DNA of 64,000 nt from Mucidula mucida. Taxonomy: Eukaryota; Basidiomycota; Agaricomycetes; Agaricales; Physalacriaceae. The position numbers were made by a program, and so were the translations under genes. The stretch spans positions 1 to 64,000 of the forward strand of contig JADNYV010000066.1 in assembly GCA_015501055.1 (NCBI GenBank). Reading direction: 5' to 3'. The notes below the pieces were generated by a model. It saw nothing but the letters and a program-made list of their open reading frames with translations, was not told where the DNA came from and ran no database searches. Each line of letters opens with the position of its first letter. The stretch's first letter is position 1. Below are positions 36,224 through 48,000 of this stretch, piece after piece.

Positions 36224-36655
36224 TTGAAGGAAGCAGAGAGGCTATATGCTCCACCCGATTATGAGGTGTTTGAGCTCGTTCCTCCAGAGTTCGCCAAATC
36301 CGCCAAATATTACTATGGCCAGTTGGGACGCCCGGAAATAACACGTGATACGGTCTGGAATGTATACATGGATCTGCCGGTAATGTTTGAGGAGAACATG
36401 ATGCATGTGGTCGAGGGTTGGAATCTTACTGCATATAACGAGAACTTTGATGAGGATCACAAGCTTGTAGAGGAAGTGCGGCGCGAGATTTAAGCGGAAG
36501 AAACCTTGATGATAGACGAAGAGGACTGCTACATAGGAGGCGTCAATGATGGACTAGGACCAGAGGCAGTAGATGGAGAGGTAGAGTGGTCAGACTCTGA
36601 CAGTACAGAGGAGATAGATATCATACACGCGACGCTACTGATACCAGAAGAATAA
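36224..36655 (+). pseudogene. Rightward coding fragment in the element, one in-frame stop
   Basis: The frame reads KEAERLYAPPDYEVFELVPP, EITRDTVWNVYMDLPVMFEE and ENFDEDHKLVEEVRREI, then meets TAA at 36491, and continues in the same frame as an acidic tail (AEETLMIDEEDCYIGGVNDG ... DSDSTEEIDIIHATLLIPEE) to a second stop. Codon character is maintained across the first stop, which suggests a single point change or an unspliced feature. It diverges from the large leftward gene within the element. Family unknown. Confidence 0.4.
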
Positions 36656-36822
36656 TGATCGTTGATGATGTACTTCCTCCTTGGTCTGTCATCTGAAATC
36701 AAGGTGGAAGTTGATCTTAAATCGGTAGTAGATAAGATAAGTATAGATTAGGAAATATAAAAGCAATCAGGGTGTAGTACCAGAGGTCCTCCTTCCATAT
36801 GCGGTCCGATCATTGTCCCAAA

Positions 36823-36848
36823 AAAGCGTGATGCTCCGGGTTTCCATA
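36823..36848 (-). repeat. Right terminal inverted repeat
   Basis: The reverse complement reads TATGGAAACCCGGAGCATCA and six more bases, differing from the left end only at position 21. It is followed directly by TTG. Confidence 0.75.
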
Positions 36849-36851
36849 TTG

Positions 36852-38690
36852 TTGTTCAACTGCCGTGTGCTGCAGCAAATTTCCCACTGCGACAAGTAGC
36901 GCGGCGGCAACAACTTGAGTTTCTATCAAGTGACTTATGCACAAAGCTCTGTGTTTTAGCTCCCAAAGTAAACAAAAAACAAGGTCGTATTTCGCTCTAT
37001 CATATGGAGAGTCAAGCCACTATGCCATGCTCCCCACAACCAGGATCCGACAACTGCCTCGACCCAACCATTGCTTATCTGCTGTCTGAGAAAAAAAGTT
37101 ATTCTATCATACAACACATATTGCAGCAACTAGCCGATGGGCCACTGCGCCCTATCAATGTTCAAATCGCCGGGTCTCCTAAGTAGGAAAGAAAAGAGTC
37201 ATGTCCGTGAGAACAACATTACTACATTCAACGTTTGCCCAGAGAATAGACAGCCACTAAGTCATACCACTAGGCTTTGTTCTGAATCGAAATGGAATCT
37301 CTCACGAATCAGTAAACTTGAAAATGGCAAAGCAAAGGGACTTGAAGGGGTGAAAAAGTGAACCACCACGAGATACAGATCTACTAGCACAAAGATACCC
37401 CTTCAGCCATCTTGGCTGTCTATAGGCGGTGCGCTGACGCAAAAGTTTGGCTTGTGCACCACCGCTAGCAGCAAACGATCAACGCGGCATATGTGCAGCT
37501 GAAGCCGTCAGGCCAATACAAACATTAGAATCTGACCATCGAGGTCCCTGTCAATGAATGGATCAATTGCACGGCAAGCCGTTCAGCCATACCGATGTGC
37601 TCGTTTCTTCCACCAAGTGGTTAAGCTCACAGTATTATTGGGAAACTTAGCAGGCCTGAGTCCTTTTCGTGTATCCCAACAACCGCGGCCAGGACAACTT
37701 CATATACACCACGGTCCACCCGTGCAAGTTTCTCACCGTGACAAGAAGCGCGTCGGGCAACAAGAGTTTCTACCAAGTGACTTTTTGGCTCACCTACTAA
37801 CCGCAAAGCTTGAGGTTTCGCACCGAAATCATCTGTCCATTCCAAAAAAAAAAGTCTGTGCACACTCATTGACATGCAGAGTCGAGCCACTATGCCATCT
37901 TCCCCACGCCCAGGATCCAAGAAATGCTCCGATGTGGACTAAGGTACTGACATTTTGAGTCAGAGGTAGCGTACTGCAGATTCCTAACAGCCTGTCATAT
38001 CAAAATTCATGTTTGACTAGCGAAGAAAAAAGTCTTGTACCTCCTTGAAAGAGAAAAAACTGTTCTCTTATTCGAGGAAAGTAACAGACAGCCGCTAAGC
38101 CATACTTGCTCTTGAAATAGAATCTCTGACGTACGTACCAGTAAACTCAAAAATGGCGAAAACAAAGGAGGAGGGTGTAAAATTGGTCTACCAAATTGAA
38201 TGAGGCCGTGCGCTGACACACAAGTTGGGCTCCACTAGCAGCAAAACATCGCTGTAACCTTGGAACAGACGCGCAGAGGCCGTTGGACCAATGCTGCCTT
38301 GAAGCCAAGTTCACTTTTGAACGCCTCGGCATTAAGCGATGAGGATTTTGGTCGAATAAGGTTATTGAGACTCAGAGTCCGCAGCGCTGGATCAACTCGA
38401 TATAGGATCTTGTTTTAGTCGACAAAAAGGACTACAGTGTGCGGGGAGCAAAGCAGCGGCGACCGTTATACCATCCCACCTCGGGGAGCCTACAGAAACA
38501 CAAGTAAAGTAGCACCTTACGCCCGCGGACCATCTTTCACGAATGTCGGCCACGTCAAGCTAAGAAAAACTGATCAAAGTTCGAAAGCGCAGAGCCCCGG
38601 GGTACGGAGGATGCAAAAACAAAAAAAGGTCATGGATGGAATGCGTGTAGGTAGCAGCGAGCATCTAAGCCATACTGCCGCAAGTCGAAA
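36852..38690. repeat. Degenerate tandem repeat, units ~0.84-0.87 kb
   Basis: Landmarks recur at regular distance: CAAGTGACT at 36927 and 37774; GAGTC(A/G)AGCCACTATGCC at 37009 and 37879; CAGCC(A/G)CTAAG(T/C)CATAC at 37251 and 38089; a block with GGTGCGCTGACGC / CCGTGCGCTGACAC near 37430 and 38210. A third, shorter unit follows (about 38430-38690) with AGCATCTAAGCCATAC. The first unit starts at 32925 (TTAGCAGGC, matching 37647) and was split by the inverted-repeat element. No coding function is visible; these are old, diverged repeats. Confidence 0.65.
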
Positions 38691-38699
38691 TGTCCGAAG

Positions 38700-39245
38700 G
38701 TAAGACAAACACGGCTGCCCAAAAATATCAATGCTCATAGCCTTCCCACCGACCTCCTCGTTCGTATCCAAAGATTCGAATTCAGGGACTTCCAAGCAGG
38801 TTTGCCCTTCAAAATAATTTCCAGCACAATCTTTAGGAAGTGAAGCTGCTGAGCCACGCGGGTCCTGCATGCTACTCGCCACAAGGCTGGTTCTGATGTC
38901 ATCATTCACAGGTTCAAAGCTATCGCGTTCTTCAGTTCATCGAGGCCAGGCACCACTGCCCGCGCATCCACACAGATAATCATGTACGCATCATCTATTT
39001 CTCGGACATTATGGTACCGTACAAGTACAAAAAAGATCGGCGCGATGAGCTATAGATAACTAGTGTCCGAGTGGATAGCTGGATAGACTGTGCAAAGGAT
39101 CGAAACATAGTACAATGGATGGAGGACTATCTATTATATCGCGAGCGTGTAAAAAATCGTGAAAGATATGGGTGTGTAAAATAGTGGTAGTAGTCATAAA
39201 AAGATCATCACGAAGAAACCAGAGAGGAAAAGCCCACAAAACATC
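38700..39245. other. Intergenic region downstream of the flippase gene
   Basis: No supported exon. It probably includes the 3' untranslated region and terminator of the leftward P4-ATPase gene. Confidence 0.35.
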
Positions 39246-39249
39246 ATCA

Positions 39250-42200
39250 TCAAGGCGGTGGTTTGCGCTTGAGCAGACCTTTCCGTAAAGAAAACACCTT
39301 CTTTCGAGGCTCTGGTGTCTTCTCCTCATGCGTCGCTCCTAGATTACGCCTGCTCGAAATATTACTCTGCATTCTCCGCATAGCAACGCCACCCTCCTCC
39401 GTAGCAAAGTCGAACCCACGGTGGACCGACCTGATCCCCGTCGACATGTCCGTACGACTCGCAGACCGCACATCGGCCGACGACGAGCCTTGATTTGGGT
39501 GCCGTATGTTCGACGTCCGGGGCGGCACCGACGCATAACTGGACCTCGACGTTCTTCTAGACAAAGCATCGTCTTGATCGGTTGGTACCTCCCTCTTCAT
39601 AGCCTTCAACCCACGTCCATCGAGATACGCATCACGCGCAAGGTCGCGATGAGGATCAGTCTTGGCGATGTACCGTAGAATGTCGATGTCGTTGGGAACG
39701 AAACCAAACTGCCATGCCTTGGCGACGTATCTCGGCAGTAGAGCGACACAGACCGTGATGGGCATCGATAGCCAGAAAATCGCCGACTGGAACAAAAAGC
39801 GATTGTTTCCGTATACCAGAGTGACGAACCAGCCCGGAGAAATGGCATTGTAGACAACCTATGATTAGTCAGATGCAAACTTTGATGCAAGTGGACAGAA
39901 CAGCGTACAGTGAAGAGGAACAACAACACGATACCGAGAGCAACGGCGAAGAAAACCCATCCAGTCCAAACGTTGGTGTTGAGCCCATTGTAAAGATTGG
40001 CCACGAAGACAGCAGAGAACACCATGGCCTACGCCAACCAGTTAATCAAGTGCGGTAGACAATGAGCATTATCTTACAGTCGAAAACTCGAGTAGGTGCT
40101 GGTCGTATCCATCGGCACGAGCAGTTGGAGAGAAGTAGCCGTATAGAATGATGAAGAAGACGATTGCGGACTGAGAACAGTTAGAAATCGCAATAGAAGA
40201 TTGTTCCTACACTTACTTGGTAGACGCCATCGATCATATACACTGCGAACCACTTCATGCCAAACCACTTCCCTTCACGACCATAGCGATACAACTCGGG
40301 CAATGCCATCAGGGCGTCCGCGTCTACGAAGTGTGGATAAGAACCCAAATCAGGAACGTAAGTATATCGAGCGTACCAACTAGACGATCGAAGAGTCCAA
40401 TGGCAATAACGGGAGCGATGGTCCAGAAAGAGTTCCAGAACAACAAGTAGGTGTAGTCGAAAACACTGAAGCACAATGAGCACCACGTCCAGAGACCAAT
40501 AACATCAAAACGTACTAATTTGAGCTCCACCCACAGTAAATCTGAAACCACCAAAGCACACCGATACATACGATGTTCTTGTAAAAGAAATTGAGGATCC
40601 TATCATATGATAAGATATCGATTCTCCGAGAAGGAAGACCAAGCTTACATGTTTCCATTCCGCGCATAGACCAATGCCCGTGAACGAGTAATAACCTCTT
40701 CAAGAACCTGAACTGGGCGATAGCGTAATCCGACGCGTTGACAGCCTGGAGACCTTCTTCACCCGATATACCCACACCAACATCGGCAGCCTGATAGACT
40801 CGTGAGCACCTTCAGACTTTGCGCACATGAGTAAACTGACCTGAATCATGCTAACATCGTTAGCGCCGTCGCCAATTGCCAGTGTCATAGCGCCGAGGCC
40901 ATCCTTGACAAGCCTCACAACTAATGCTTTCTGTAACGGGGAGACACGACAGCAAATAACCCCTCGCAGAGCATAGCCAACCTCAGAAGTAGGCTCTTGT
41001 GTCCTCGTCTCCCAAAGCCTGGAGTGGGATCAGTATTGTCCCACAGTCAAGACGCAGTCAGAACACGCACATATCCCAAGGCTGAGCCGTCAATCACCAA
41101 AACAAACCCGCCTGGTCTGTCTCCGTTGTTAGGGCCCACTATCGACGAAATACCAGTCTCCACCCGCCGCAGAGGAACGGGACGATCATTCTCTCCTCCA
41201 GTTCGTGTCCGTTGAAGTGAGAGTGCCTTTTCTACAACTGCACCATCGTCATCCAGGATACCGCTCTCAGGGAAAAACTCCTCTACAGCATTGACCATCT
41301 GCTGGTAAATGGGACGTGAATGATCGTTACCGCCTCGAATGACAATGATGTTGGACTCCTTGCCGATCAGGTTGGTACTATGTCCGATAGCTAGAAAATC
41401 GTAACGTTAGATGATACTACACACGAGAAAAGAAGGACACCGACCAATAGCGGTTTCGAGTTTGTCACCAGTTGCAACCCAGATTTTGATACCAGCCCTC
41501 TTGAGATCAGCAATCGCCTCGGAAACCCCATCCTGTAGACTGTCCTCAATCGCAGTCGCGCCCAACAGCCGCAGATCATACTCCAGTTCTGCAGAAACCT
41601 TTTCGATTTTTTCCTCACGCTCTTCCAACGCAACAGTCGCTTCATGATACCGCTCACTCCATTCCCTGTACTCATCCTCTATGATGTAGTTAGTGATTAG
41701 AACGAGAAGTCCTGGAAAAGGCGCACCTTGAACGACACGATATGCCAACGTTAGCGTTCTCAAACCACCGTTCGCAAACTCGCTGAGATCGGCCTCAGTC
41801 TGCTCTCTCAAGGCCTCATCTCCCTTAGCCCTAAGCCTCTCGTACACGACATTATCGGCGCCCTTCATCAGCAAGAAAAGCCGTCCGTCCTCGTCATCTA
41901 GTTTCCTGACAACAACTGACATCCTCTTTCTAGCACTCGTGAACTCCAAAATATTCAGCAACTCGTATCGATCCACGTCGTCGGGCCCAGTAGAGAACGG
42001 AGTCTGAAGAGTAAGGACTTCCCGATCTCGACCACGGAAGATGTACCCCGCGTCCGCGGCAGCCTGGACAAGAGCGGCTTCGTCGGGACTTTGAGCTTTG
42101 TAGTCGATCTTGCCAGTTTCGCGATCGATGGAAGTGAGAACTGTATGGCACAATGCGAGCACCGAGAAAAACCCATGTAGTGCACGCGCGTGCTCGGCTG

Positions 42201-44148
42201 ACAACGAGGGAGAAGTGGCAACAGCAGCAGCGATGTCCGCCTCGAGGGCAGCGCTGTGGAATCGTACTTCAGGCTTGGGTACAGTCACTGTCGCAGTTGC
42301 TGAGGAAGAGTCTGTACTGCTGGCTTGCTCTGCTTCGGGGATAACGGCTGTCGATGTAGAAGGAACTGCAACCTCTTCAACATCGCCAGAGTACACCTTG
42401 CCGTTGATTGAACACTTTCGGAAGATCATTTGGTTCTATAGAGATTGTCAGTACAAACGAATCTAGAAAAGGGGGGAAGTGGTATCTCACCTGTGTGAGG
42501 GTACCCGTTTTGTCCGAGAAGATATACTCGATTTGTCCAAGATCGTCGCTCAAATTCCAACTCCTCGCAAGTGTCGCCTGTCCGGTCTTCTCGTAGTAAA
42601 TCTCTGTATCGAAGTAGATGAACGCAGCTTGGCATGTGCGTACGAACTCGATTGAGATGTAAAGGGAAATGGGAACAATATTCTGAAAGGTAATGAGTGC
42701 GAAGGCCCATGTAACGAGGCCATTAATGGAGGGATTGTCGTCAGATTGGTTGTCGCCGTAAAGCCATGGAGCGCCCTCAGGGTATTGCTGGTGCTCAAGA
42801 ACGGAGTCCACAATAGCGCAAGCAACGGCCATACAAGCGAGGATGAGAAGATTGATGAATCTATGGCGTGTCAAAATATGCCGATATCAATAGAAATGAC
42901 ACCCACACTTGAGGATTCATCTGTCTCTCCACCTTGCTCCGCTTACTCGGCGTCCCGCCAGAATTGAGTACAATCTTCGAGTCCTCGCCTGTGAACAGAA
43001 CGAGCCCAATAACCCAGCCCGTATTCCGTAAGACCGTGCCCCTCAGCAGTGTCATCTGAATGTCTCCGGGAACAATTTCGTCATTCATCTTGACCGCCGC
43101 GTTAAGCTTGAACATGTTATTGTCTGGGCGATCGCAGTCGACAGTAAACTTGCTCGCTGCACACGCTTTCGCGGAGGTCAGATGCGTCAAGCTGGGGACG
43201 GCGTTTCTGGATTTGAGATTGGTCTCGCCGTCAAGGTTTTTTGTCTCGACAAACGCGACATTCTCCTCCTCGGAAGTGGCACAGATTAGGATATCGGCGG
43301 GAAGAGATTCGTTGTCGAGAATTTTGACAAAGTCGCCCACACGAACGTCCTCCCACATGAGCTTCTTCCAGTGAGGATGGGCCGTTGCGTGATGCCCAAA
43401 CAAATGCAGGCGGTGATGCTCCTCCTTGGGAATGGTGGCAGCGATATCATCATCGAACTCGATTTCAGCAGTAGTAGGAGATTGAGGAACAGGTTCCGCC
43501 AAATTGGAATCTGGCATGCCCTCCGCCTTTTCGACATCTGGAGTATTCGCCCTTTTCGATTTGAAGCGTCGGGGAATAATGTTTACGTTGCGAAGAAAGT
43601 CGCGGGATTTGGAAGCGGAAACGTTCGGGTTGCTCCACTCACCGCCCGAGAGAACGCGGATGGTTGATCGGTTGACCCTACTATCGGACTGATGGCGTTT
43701 GATGTCTTCGTAGCCATCCTTGAGTGCAGTGATAGCGAGAACGACGAGGAGGGGGAAAATGACAAGTCCGGGAGATATGGTCGAGAATTTGGGGAAGAAC
43801 TGGAGAATGGCTATACCAGCAAAAAAGCTACCAAGGGGTGAGATAATAGATCAAGACCGAGAAAATGAACACGCACATATTCGCAATACGCCTAAACTGC
43901 TCGAGTAAATTCCGCGGCAGGAACGTGATGACCGTGTACTTGGACGTGATGACCTGGTTCGTCTTGTAGACGTGCTCCTTCTTCATGCGACCCTTGTGGT
44001 CGCGATAATCATCTGGTAGCGGCTCATTGACGAAGACAGTACGCCTGGGCCCCGGCTCCCTCTTGCGCACGAACAGGGTTTCCACGTTGAAGGAGGCGAC
44101 CTTGTCGTACGCGGCGCCGATGCGGTGCCTTAGGCCTGTATTGGGCAT
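39250..44148 (-). CDS. P4-type ATPase phospholipid flippase, Dnf-like catalytic subunit
   Basis: P4-ATPases move phospholipids from the outer to the cytosolic leaflet at the plasma membrane and trans-Golgi. From the start [20 protein letters not shown], the exons give [20 protein letters not shown] (before TM1), the actuator motif [14 protein letters not shown], the P4-specific [20 protein letters not shown] in TM4, the phosphorylated Asp in [45 protein letters not shown], and [12 protein letters not shown]. Later exons hold TM5-TM10 and a cytosolic tail ending [11 protein letters not shown]. The [20 protein letters not shown] region and long loops resemble the Dnf1/2 clade more than Neo1. 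About fifteen short introns interrupt it. Near 40668 one missing base breaks HGHWSYARNGNM. Flippases need a Cdc50/Lem3 partner, not present here. Confidence 0.93.
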
Positions 44149-45047
44149 CTTGGCCCGTAGATATTTTGCGTCTGATGCTAGTGGTGGTGGCGGTCGGCGA
44201 GAAAGATGGAGGAAGACAAGCACGGAAACTAGAAAGTCATGACAGACACGGATGATGAGAGAGCAAGCCGGTACGGTCACAGCGGTTGACTCGTCGCTTT
44301 CACGTAATGACTCTGAAACCGGCATCGCCACCCGAAACGCTTTTACCAACTGCCAACGACGACGACGACGACGACGAATGAAATTTGCGAGTTGCAATGG
44401 ACGTTCTGGAAGAGGGCGAACGCGACAATACGCTGGGCTCTTACCGCTTTTACACGCCTCGCACACCATGGGCCACACTCTACTCGGTGCAACGGGTTAT
44501 GCACAGCGCCCGCTGTTCCAACATAAATGCCTTGACATCTCCGCTGAATAGGCGACTACTTTGATTGACGCGTCAAATGCCTCGCGCTGGTCACCATCTT
44601 CCATGCTTCTGCTCACACGCGTCCCGCATCCTCCCCTACAGTCTGTACTACTGCTATCCGTATTGCCGTTACATGTCAATCCGGTTCCATCATATTATGC
44701 GTACATGGCTGTACATGGTTCGGCGTCTTTGTGTTCATCGATAGTGTTTCAGAACTTTTAACCGTCGCTCAACACGTCCAAACGCGTACTCGTGAGTTGG
44801 ATGACTTCTTCCGTCAGATTCGCAGTTCGGTCGAATCGCATATTATTCCCACTTTGTGATCTCCCACTACTCATGACTTTCCGATGCTATGTATGGAAAG
44901 TACACAAACCTCAGTTTTCGCTCTGTGATGAAACGATGATGATTGGAAGATTGCAAGTGGAAAGCATTTTATACAGGTGAACGCGATGGCTAAGAAAGTT
45001 ACAAGAAATGCGGTGATAATAGTACAATTGCCTTTAGTTTCGATAAA

Positions 45048-48000
45048 TCACCCTTGCATGAGAGCACCTCTGGGCTTTCGCAGTGATTCCGCAATGCTCA
45101 AGAATGTAGTAGCCAGTCGAACCTACAGCGAGTCACAATCAATAATCCATCAACGCTCTCAACGCGGCACTTACACTATCCAAAGCTTCGGAGAATGAAG
45201 AATCGATACGAGACCCAACCGGAGCGTTTGGATCAACTGGTGCGCTAGCTTGAATATCCAGAGCGAGCCGTGCCATACGACGTAGAACTTCCGGACCTGT
45301 TCCGAAGGAAACGGTGTGTAGAGACAACGGTTTCCTTCACAAGAGTCAGAATTCGTTGACCGTGCAATGAAGACCTACCCTAATGTGATCGACGCTCGGC
45401 ATAGGTCCTGCACCTTCGCATCGGGAAGAGAGCATTCTCCGTCAGACAGGAAAATCACAACCGGGGTACTGTCAAAGTACCTTAGTCGGGTCGGCCACAG
45501 CCAATGAGAGTGCAACGATACCGTTCTGTGCTCCAATGCTGACGCATTACGACCTTCGCAGCATCGAGCGCTGATCCAAAGTCGGTACCGCCCCCCGCCC
45601 CGTAACGTAATACAGTATTGAGAAGACCTTCGGGTGTGCTTGTAAAGTCATTCACAAGTACCGTGCTCGGGGTATGGTCAAAGAGGATGACACTGTAAGC
45701 ATCTCTCCGGTTCGTTGGTGCTGCTTGAGCTTGACCGGTAACAGCAGCACGCCTCGAAGTCCAAAAACCATACAGTGCTGAGCAGACAGCACCCAAACGA
45801 TTGTGCGCCACTCTTTGAATTTGCGCCGTGACCGGAGTGTTGGGAAGCGGCAGGCGATCTGAAATTGACATCGAGCCAGACCTATGTAGGATACTGTAAG
45901 ATTGATACCCGTAATCTTCTGTCAGTGCACATACCTGTCGATAACGAAGATGCTAGAAGGCATGAGTATAGGAATGATATGGCAAATCGGCGAGACTTAC
46001 ACATGAAAAGCCTGCTGAAGTACAGCTGGATTCTTGCAAGGAAAGACGTGACCATCGTGCGAGCGATAACCAAGTCCAACATTGCGGTCCGACGTCTCTG
46101 GGGCGTGGAACAGGGGTAAGATACAATGCGACGGCTGCGCTTGCGTATTCGGTCCTGCCTTGTGCTCTGGACCTGGACCAGTCTTCAGCACCGAACCGAG
46201 ACGATGAATGTCTGCGAACTACCTGGACACATAGCATCACTAATTGAAGTTATTAGCTGCTCGAAACCTTTGATAAAGTTCACTAACCACTTGGCAAAGT
46301 TGGCCTGATCGTCACGAGAGTAGGGATCTGTTCGGTATTCAAGAAGACGTTCAATACAGCTACATAAAGTACTGGTCACCTTTGAAACCTTGGATACACA
46401 TTCAGTGGGATGTCTTCTGGGATGCAACAAGAATCATACCTGAGCGTCTCCAAAAGAGTGAGTGAGAAATCCAGTCTTTAGGCTTATTCGGGTTGGGATT
46501 GAATCGCACGTTTCCCTCGACATGGCAGACTTCGGTTCCTGCGCAGCGACCATCTTTGGTTCGGCAGTAATCCAAGTGAACGTGTCGGCCAAGGTTGCTA
46601 CAGACGAGATTACACATCATCGGTGCTCCGTCGTCTTCTGATCCATACTTGTGACCATCAACCTCGAGTGTCGTACCGGCGGGTCCGTCAATGGCCCATC
46701 GCGCCTTGGACATCGATCCGTGACTAGTCTCGTGAAACTGTTGCGGGTGCCCTGAGAACTGATGAGATACTATCATTGGCAGTCTACGAGGGTCGCACCG
46801 AGTGGCAGGGTACAGAAGTAGCCGCAGTTATCGCAACTACACTCAAGCTGAGCATGCAAGTCTCGAAAGGATAGGCTCAACGCCTACCTCGCTTCACAGA
46901 AATGTACACGAGTGGGATCCGTCGTATGAAGGTGCGGACCCCTATGATGTTGCTCTCCGGAAGGAATGACAATGGCACACTTCAGCCTCTTCGCGACTGA
47001 CACCGTCCGTGAGCGAAGAGAGCTCTAATGCATATTACACTACGCACCCTGAGAGTACTATGGAATAGACTATCAGTAAGAATTCGGTTATACAACAACG
47101 AGGACGCGCACCTTCGTATACTCGAACGTTTCATGGCGTCCCGTGAAAGTCGCCTTGATGGACTGTGGAGCCGTCTCAATATCGCAGCTTCCGGGGGAGG
47201 AGCATAAAGCCATGCAAGAGTGCTCTTGACTTCATAAACGTCATGTCAATACGAGGCCGAGCATGTATGGTTCCAAGCTCACCCGCATAGATGAACGGCA
47301 TTGGGACTCTGCGCATGCAGATGATCATCGGAAGCACAGAGTCGTTTGCAGAGCTCGCATGTTATCGGACACATCCGATTCTCACATACATGAGTCTCAT
47401 GATCCTCGTCACTATAGAAAGACTTATGAGAACACGTCTGAATGCGACTGCGCAGCGATGAACATACCTCGAGATCGTGCACGTATTCTTGCACGTATAC
47501 CTCTTACCGCCGGATAACTTCACGTTCTGAAGACTGCATGGCTAATCGGCACGTATCAATCGATCCTGAGATCAGGTGAAAGAAACAAGACCTACCTGAC
47601 CACAGGCATGGTTTTTGGAATCACACAAATGATCACCTTCATGTCCAGAAACCTGTGTACAATCTCCCAAGCACCCAGGCCGACCCCTGAGTCCACATGG
47701 CTGTCCGCAAAGATGAGTGTCTACCGCGCATCTGTAGGTGAATCAGTCAAATCCAAGCAAGAATTAGGCCGCGACACGCGTACATGTGCATACCACTATG
47801 CCCCGCTCTATAGAAGCAACTCAGTATTCCTGCCGATTCGTTGAAAGGGAGAACGTACGGATAGCCGCAGGACTTTGGTTCTTCTTCGTGTTCGTCTACG
47901 TACTCACAAGCCTGGGGGCAGTTGTGGCTCGTCCGACAATCATGTTGGACGTCAGAATCATGTCGCCGGTTCCCTACACACAAGAGATTGCACGAGGCAC

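Larger units (their letters stand above)
32985..36848. mobile_element. Putative DNA transposon (3,864 bp) with 26-bp terminal inverted repeats
   Basis: The left end (32985-33010) begins TATGGAAACCCGGAGCATCA; the right end (36823-36848) is its reverse complement, with 25 of 26 bases matching (one T/C change at position 21). The trinucleotide TTG flanks both ends (32982-32984 and 36849-36851), fitting a 3-bp target duplication. Independent support comes from the flanks: joining them restores a copy of the ~0.85-kb repeat present intact at 37647 onward. Inside are a large leftward gene (33175-36182) and a rightward frame (36224-36655). The ends do not start with CACTA, and I recognise no DDE transposase inside, so the superfamily is open. 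The nearly identical ends suggest a fairly recent insertion. Confidence 0.7.

Noticed and set aside
32985..36848. CACTA or Harbinger assignment of the inverted-repeat element
   Set aside because: Ends do not begin with CACTA, the TTG duplication is not the TWA typical of Harbinger, and no matching transposase motif is visible. The class was left open.
44356..44377. Trinucleotide (CGA)n run upstream of the flippase start
   Set aside because: A short microsatellite in the 5' region; no function can be supported.
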